Source of the DNA: Amoebophrya sp. AT5.2
Lineage: Eukaryota > Sar > Dinophyceae > Syndiniales > Amoebophryaceae
DNA length: 19,559 nucleotides
Assembly: GCA_005223375.1 (NCBI GenBank)
Contig: RXOD01004648.1
Coordinates: 1 to 19,559 of the forward strand
Direction of reading: 5' to 3'
Shown here: in pieces, positions 16,698 to 19,559 of the stretch
How the letters are laid out: each line of letters starts with the position of its first letter
Position numbering within the stretch: position 1 is the stretch's first letter
Made by a program: the position numbers and the translations under genes
Notes under the pieces: generated by a model
The model's database searches: none
What the model saw: only the letters and a program-made list of their open reading frames with translations
What the model was told of the DNA's origin: nothing

Positions 16698-19559
16698 TTA
16701 GGCCCGGAAGGTACGCGCGTGCTGCACTTTGAGGGTGTAGCGCACGCGCTCGTCGAGCATCGGATTCGCGACCAGATCGCAGCAGATCCTTTCCCCTTCC
16801 GTCAAATTATGGTAGACGGGATAGCGCGCGCAGACCACCGATGGCAGGGAGGGAACCTCCGCGAGTTGACGCCGCGAAAGCGCCTCGTACTTCTCGTTCG
16901 TCAACTGTGCCGGAGAGAGGTAGTTAAGAGTTTCTAATTATGACCACGCTGCTTCCTCAATCTAATGCAAATCAAACTCCTGTCGCAAGCTCAACTTCTT
17001 CTCATCTACACCTCCCGGAGAGCGAGTTCATAGCTTGTTCACTCTCAGAGCACCCTTCGCCTTCACGTCAGTGATAGGCAAAAAAATTGAAGCGACCAAG
17101 CGCCAGCTATCTCCAGATTGGTACCTGCGTCATCTGCACGGTAAACGTAAACGCCGACACATCGGTGACCACGGCTAGGTAGTGCCGCGGCGCTGCGTCG
17201 ACCGTCCTTTTCGGGACTTTGAACAAGAAGGGGAAGCGCTTCTTGAATTCCAGCACGGCCGTCTCGTCCTCGGCACACTTGTCGCCCTTGCTGTCCGCAG
17301 TGTGAGCATGGCCCACCTCCTTGCTCTCGCTCGCTTCCGCGATCGCGTCCGTCTCTTCGGTCGCGGCCTCAGCCTCTGGCAGCCCTTCGATCTTGTCGCG
17401 TAGCTCGTCGTACACGTTCGCCCTGGAGTGGGGATATTCGGATCTTAGCAAAACAAATTTTGTGGCGCGCACGCATTCGCCAAAGCCTCGCGCTATATAT
17501 AGATCGTGCTGCATACCGTCCCCCTGCTGTTTCGTCAAAAAAATAGGGTCGCACATTTTAAACAGGAAAACTATACCAGACGGGCAGGCAGCAATTTTCG
17601 AGACTGTCGAACTGCTCCTCCTCCGTCACCTCCCCGGCCTTGATGCGTTCACTCGCGAACAAGTTCACGCAGTTGCGGCAGAACACCGACCAAATCCCGC
17701 TGCAGTGGTACGGCAGCAGGGACCGGCACACCGGATTGACGCAGTGCGACTCGGGTCGCGTCTGCGTCACCTGTGTTGAATTCGGAGTAAGGAGAGATAC
17801 TTTGTGACGCGGTCGAAAAACCAAACGTTGGTAGAAAAACATAGACACGTCGTAGCTACTCGCGCCGTTTCCTCTCCGCGCGGGTACAGGCGGCGCGCGT
17901 TGGCGCGGATCTGGTTCTCCTGCTTCCGCATCGCCAGGAAGGCGCAAGCCTTCTCCTCCAGCTCCTTCGTCTTGGAGATCGCCATCGCCTTGTTTCCGGC
18001 CAGGGCCGCGTGGAAGTTGGCTGTCTTCATCTGCGCCACCGCGGCGCGGTGGTTCGCGGTAGGTTCGCGGAGGGGGTTGCTTTGCTCCGTGTGCTTCGTG
18101 GTTTTCAGCGGGCTCATGATCGCGTTAGTCCAGTTCGCGTTCTGGCGCTGGCTGAGACTCTGCGGCTGCCACTGGACGGACCGCTGCGAGGACGCTGGAT
18201 GGTTGTTGTACCTGCGAGAGCAGTGTCGCGTTTTTCGCCGATCGGTTGGGTTTTAGCCGAGGCTGCTTGACACGATGACCAAAGAACAATGCTCTACTGC
18301 CTTATACCTGTCCGATGGCACCGATCAATTGTAAGGTAAAAAAATCGTATATGGTGAGAGCAAGTTAACGGAAGAAATCTCAAGGACCCGACGTCGACAT
18401 CGGACCCAGACAAAAACATCAGGAAGTCCAAAGGTATCTTCAACGCACCCCTGCTTCTGGGCTGCGTGACCGTTGTAGTTGTTCCCAGAGTTGTGCACGG
18501 AGTTGAAGTTCACGCCCTTGCCATGTCCACCTTTACCGTTCCACGTCGGGTGGCGGTAGGAGTACTCTTGGAGTCCGCTTGCGAACTGCTGCCGGAAGGC
18601 GCCCTTTGTTCCCTTCGACGCAGCAAGTTGATGATGCTCATACTGCATGAAGTTGTAACAAAAGACTGCGAGCGGCCCCCGAAGGAAGTTGTACCTTTAA
18701 GAGCAAGAGTTAGACGGATTTTATGTGCCTCACACTCATCCTCGCCTGCGAAATACAGAAATATTTATTCATTTCTCAACAAAATCTACATCTAGCTCCG
18801 ACGCCACAAGGTCGCAGAGAAGAATAATCTTCAAGAACTGCACTCCAATCTTCTAGAGCACGTTAGCAACGTCCACGCTGCATAATCTGTCATCTTTTCA
18901 GTCTCCGAGCGAGACTGTGACTGTGGCTGAGCAGTGGGTGCGGCAACTTACTATGTTTACGTTCACCAGCAAAGTCAGTGATCGAGCCGTACCCTTTTCC
19001 CCCTTTCGTGTTTCCCGCCTTGCCGCGATGCGGACTCCCGTTGCCGGAGGCTCCCCCGCACTTCTGCCCATTGTCGGTCAGCTGTTTGCGCGTGGTCTGT
19101 TGCTGTTTCACCACGGAACCGGGAGTGTACTTGAGCGGGGATTCCATCGACGCCGTCTGCTTCTCATCGTTTCTAGTCGGACTCTGCAGGAGGTTCGCTT
19201 GGTGCTGGGCCATCATGCCGGAAGAGCCGGTGCCCGCATCAAACTGCTCCACCGACGAAGAGGCGGCCTGGTGCTCGGTCGAAATGCCAAACACGCTGTA
19301 GGTGTGGTGCGGCGTTTGCACATCTTCAGCCGCGAAACCTGTGCACGACCAGTTGTACGACCATACGGAGGCATTGCAAATTAGTCTCGATCGATCCGGG
19401 ACCGGCAAAACGCTTTCTAGGACTCGCCTGAGAGCACATCTCGAATCAATACTGATGCCCCCGTACGGAAAGATTTGGAAAACAAAGTGAAATCTACTGC
19501 TCGGCGTTTTTATATATTCATACCTTCTCCTCCGGCAGCAGCATTTTTACCGCCCTGCG
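16698..19559 (-). CDS. G/N/Q-rich protein with zinc-ribbon-like cysteines, seven exons, 5' end cut by right edge
   Basis: Exons, 5' to 3': 19559-19524, 19338-18993, 18694-18449, 18211-17860, 17770-17577, 17422-17125, 16904-16698. Joined, they give 558 in-frame residues ending at the TAA at 16698; all six junctions keep phase. The N-terminal two thirds is low-complexity and rich in G, N, Q, S and H (for example GNTKGGKGYG and WNGKGGHGKG), with two exons both starting YN after a shared glycine codon. A lysine/glutamate helix (AISKTKELEEKACAFLAMR) follows. Exon 5 holds C336, C341, C357 and C360 (C-x4-C-x15-C-x2-C, with C349 between), a zinc-ribbon-like pattern. An acidic A/E-rich linker then leads to a folded-looking C-terminus (FKKRFPFLFKVPKR; HYLAVVTDVSAFTFTVQ; RYPVYHNLTEGERICCDL). 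I do not recognise the family. The composition resembles RNA-binding or condensate-forming proteins, but that is inference. Confidence 0.65.
16905..17124 (-). other. Last intron (220 bases) of the G/N/Q-rich gene
   Basis: Reads ACGCAG|GTACCA ... CCGGCACAG|TTGACG, phase 0, joining VQMTQ to LTNEKYEAL. The only called intron whose downstream exon does not begin with G. Confidence 0.75.
17423..17576 (-). other. Intron (154 bases) of the G/N/Q-rich gene
   Basis: Reads GTCTG|GTATAG ... CCACTCCAG|GGCGAA, phase 2, joining LPVW to ANVYDELRDK. Confidence 0.75.
17771..17859 (-). other. Intron (89 bases) of the G/N/Q-rich gene
   Basis: Reads GCGCGA|GTAGCT ... TCAACACAG|GTGACG, phase 0. The donor hexamer GTAGCT is the same as in the small-protein gene's intron. 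Confidence 0.7.
18212..18448 (-). other. Intron (237 bases) of the G/N/Q-rich gene
   Basis: Reads AAGCAGGG|GTGCGT ... GCTCTCGCAG|GTACAAC, phase 2. The exon after it opens with the same seven bases as the previous exon. Confidence 0.65.
18695..18992 (-). other. Intron (298 bases) of the G/N/Q-rich gene
   Basis: Reads GGAAAAGG|GTACGG ... CTCTTAAAG|GTACAAC, phase 2. A stronger-looking donor, ATA|GTAAGT, lies 39 bases downstream but would be phase 1 and shift the next exon out of frame. Confidence 0.55.
19339..19523 (-). other. Intron (185 bases) of the G/N/Q-rich gene
   Basis: Reads GAGAAG|GTATGA ... GTGCACAG|GTTTCG, phase 1, with AGGT at both ends. The upstream exon is only visible for 36 bases (reads QGGKNAAAGGE), so this join is less certain than the others. 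Confidence 0.55.

Noticed and set aside
18950..18958. Strong donor-like GTAAGT in the G/N/Q-rich gene
   Set aside because: Using it (phase 1) puts the next exon out of the frame that carries the GKGGHGKG region and the following in-phase junctions; the GTACGG donor upstream keeps all phases.
1..19559. CRISPR array, IS element, prokaryotic operon, tRNA or rRNA
   Set aside because: No regularly spaced identical repeats, no transposase, no tRNA-like TTCGA arm with matching stems, and the genes need spliceosomal introns.

Overview
The window is eukaryotic nuclear DNA. Every convincing gene lies on the minus strand, head to tail. Most are interrupted by short spliceosomal introns (37 to about 300 bases, GT...AG), and the proteins are eukaryotic types: F-box, FHA, C2H2 zinc finger, metacaspase fold, and a large 2-oxoglutarate oxygenase. 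Long one-directional arrays, alanine/lysine-rich tails and introns flanked by AGGT repeats would suit a dinoflagellate-like alveolate such as a syndinian parasite. That placement is inference; no rRNA, organelle or spliced-leader sequence confirms it.

Reading the minus strand from the right edge leftward: (1) 19559-16698, at least seven exons of a gene cut by the edge, encoding a G/N/Q-rich protein with a C-terminal zinc-ribbon-like cysteine cluster; family not recognised. (2) 16697-14881, 1.8 kb without a convincing gene, holding a small AT-rich repeat cluster. (3) 14880-12627, a metacaspase-like protein that lacks both catalytic residues, with a long S/A/P-rich tail joined through a 37-base intron. 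(4) 12276-11760, a two-exon small charged protein of unknown function. (5) 11759-10868, mostly non-coding with one doubtful reading frame. (6) 10867-8399, an 822-residue acidic C2H2 protein. (7) about 8269-7065, a coiled-coil protein ending in an FHA domain, starting about 130 bases after the previous stop. (8) 7064-6169, spacer. (9) 6168-2654, a three-exon 2-oxoglutarate/Fe(II) oxygenase of about 1059 residues with an intact iron-binding triad, a probable second degenerate copy of its C-terminal module, and a histone-H1-like K/A-rich end. (10) 2653-844, spacer with an 84-base tandem duplication and smaller repeats. (11) 843-1, an F-box protein running off the left edge.

The exon joins were worked out by hand. 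For each join, consensus GT and AG ends keep the frame through the next exon; in two genes conserved family motifs are also rebuilt exactly across the junction. No operon-like pathway is evident. The shared theme is nuclear/regulatory proteins with long disordered acidic or low-complexity parts. The most notable points are the catalytically dead metacaspase, the internal duplication in the oxygenase, and the near-uniform AG|GT direct repeat at both ends of introns.
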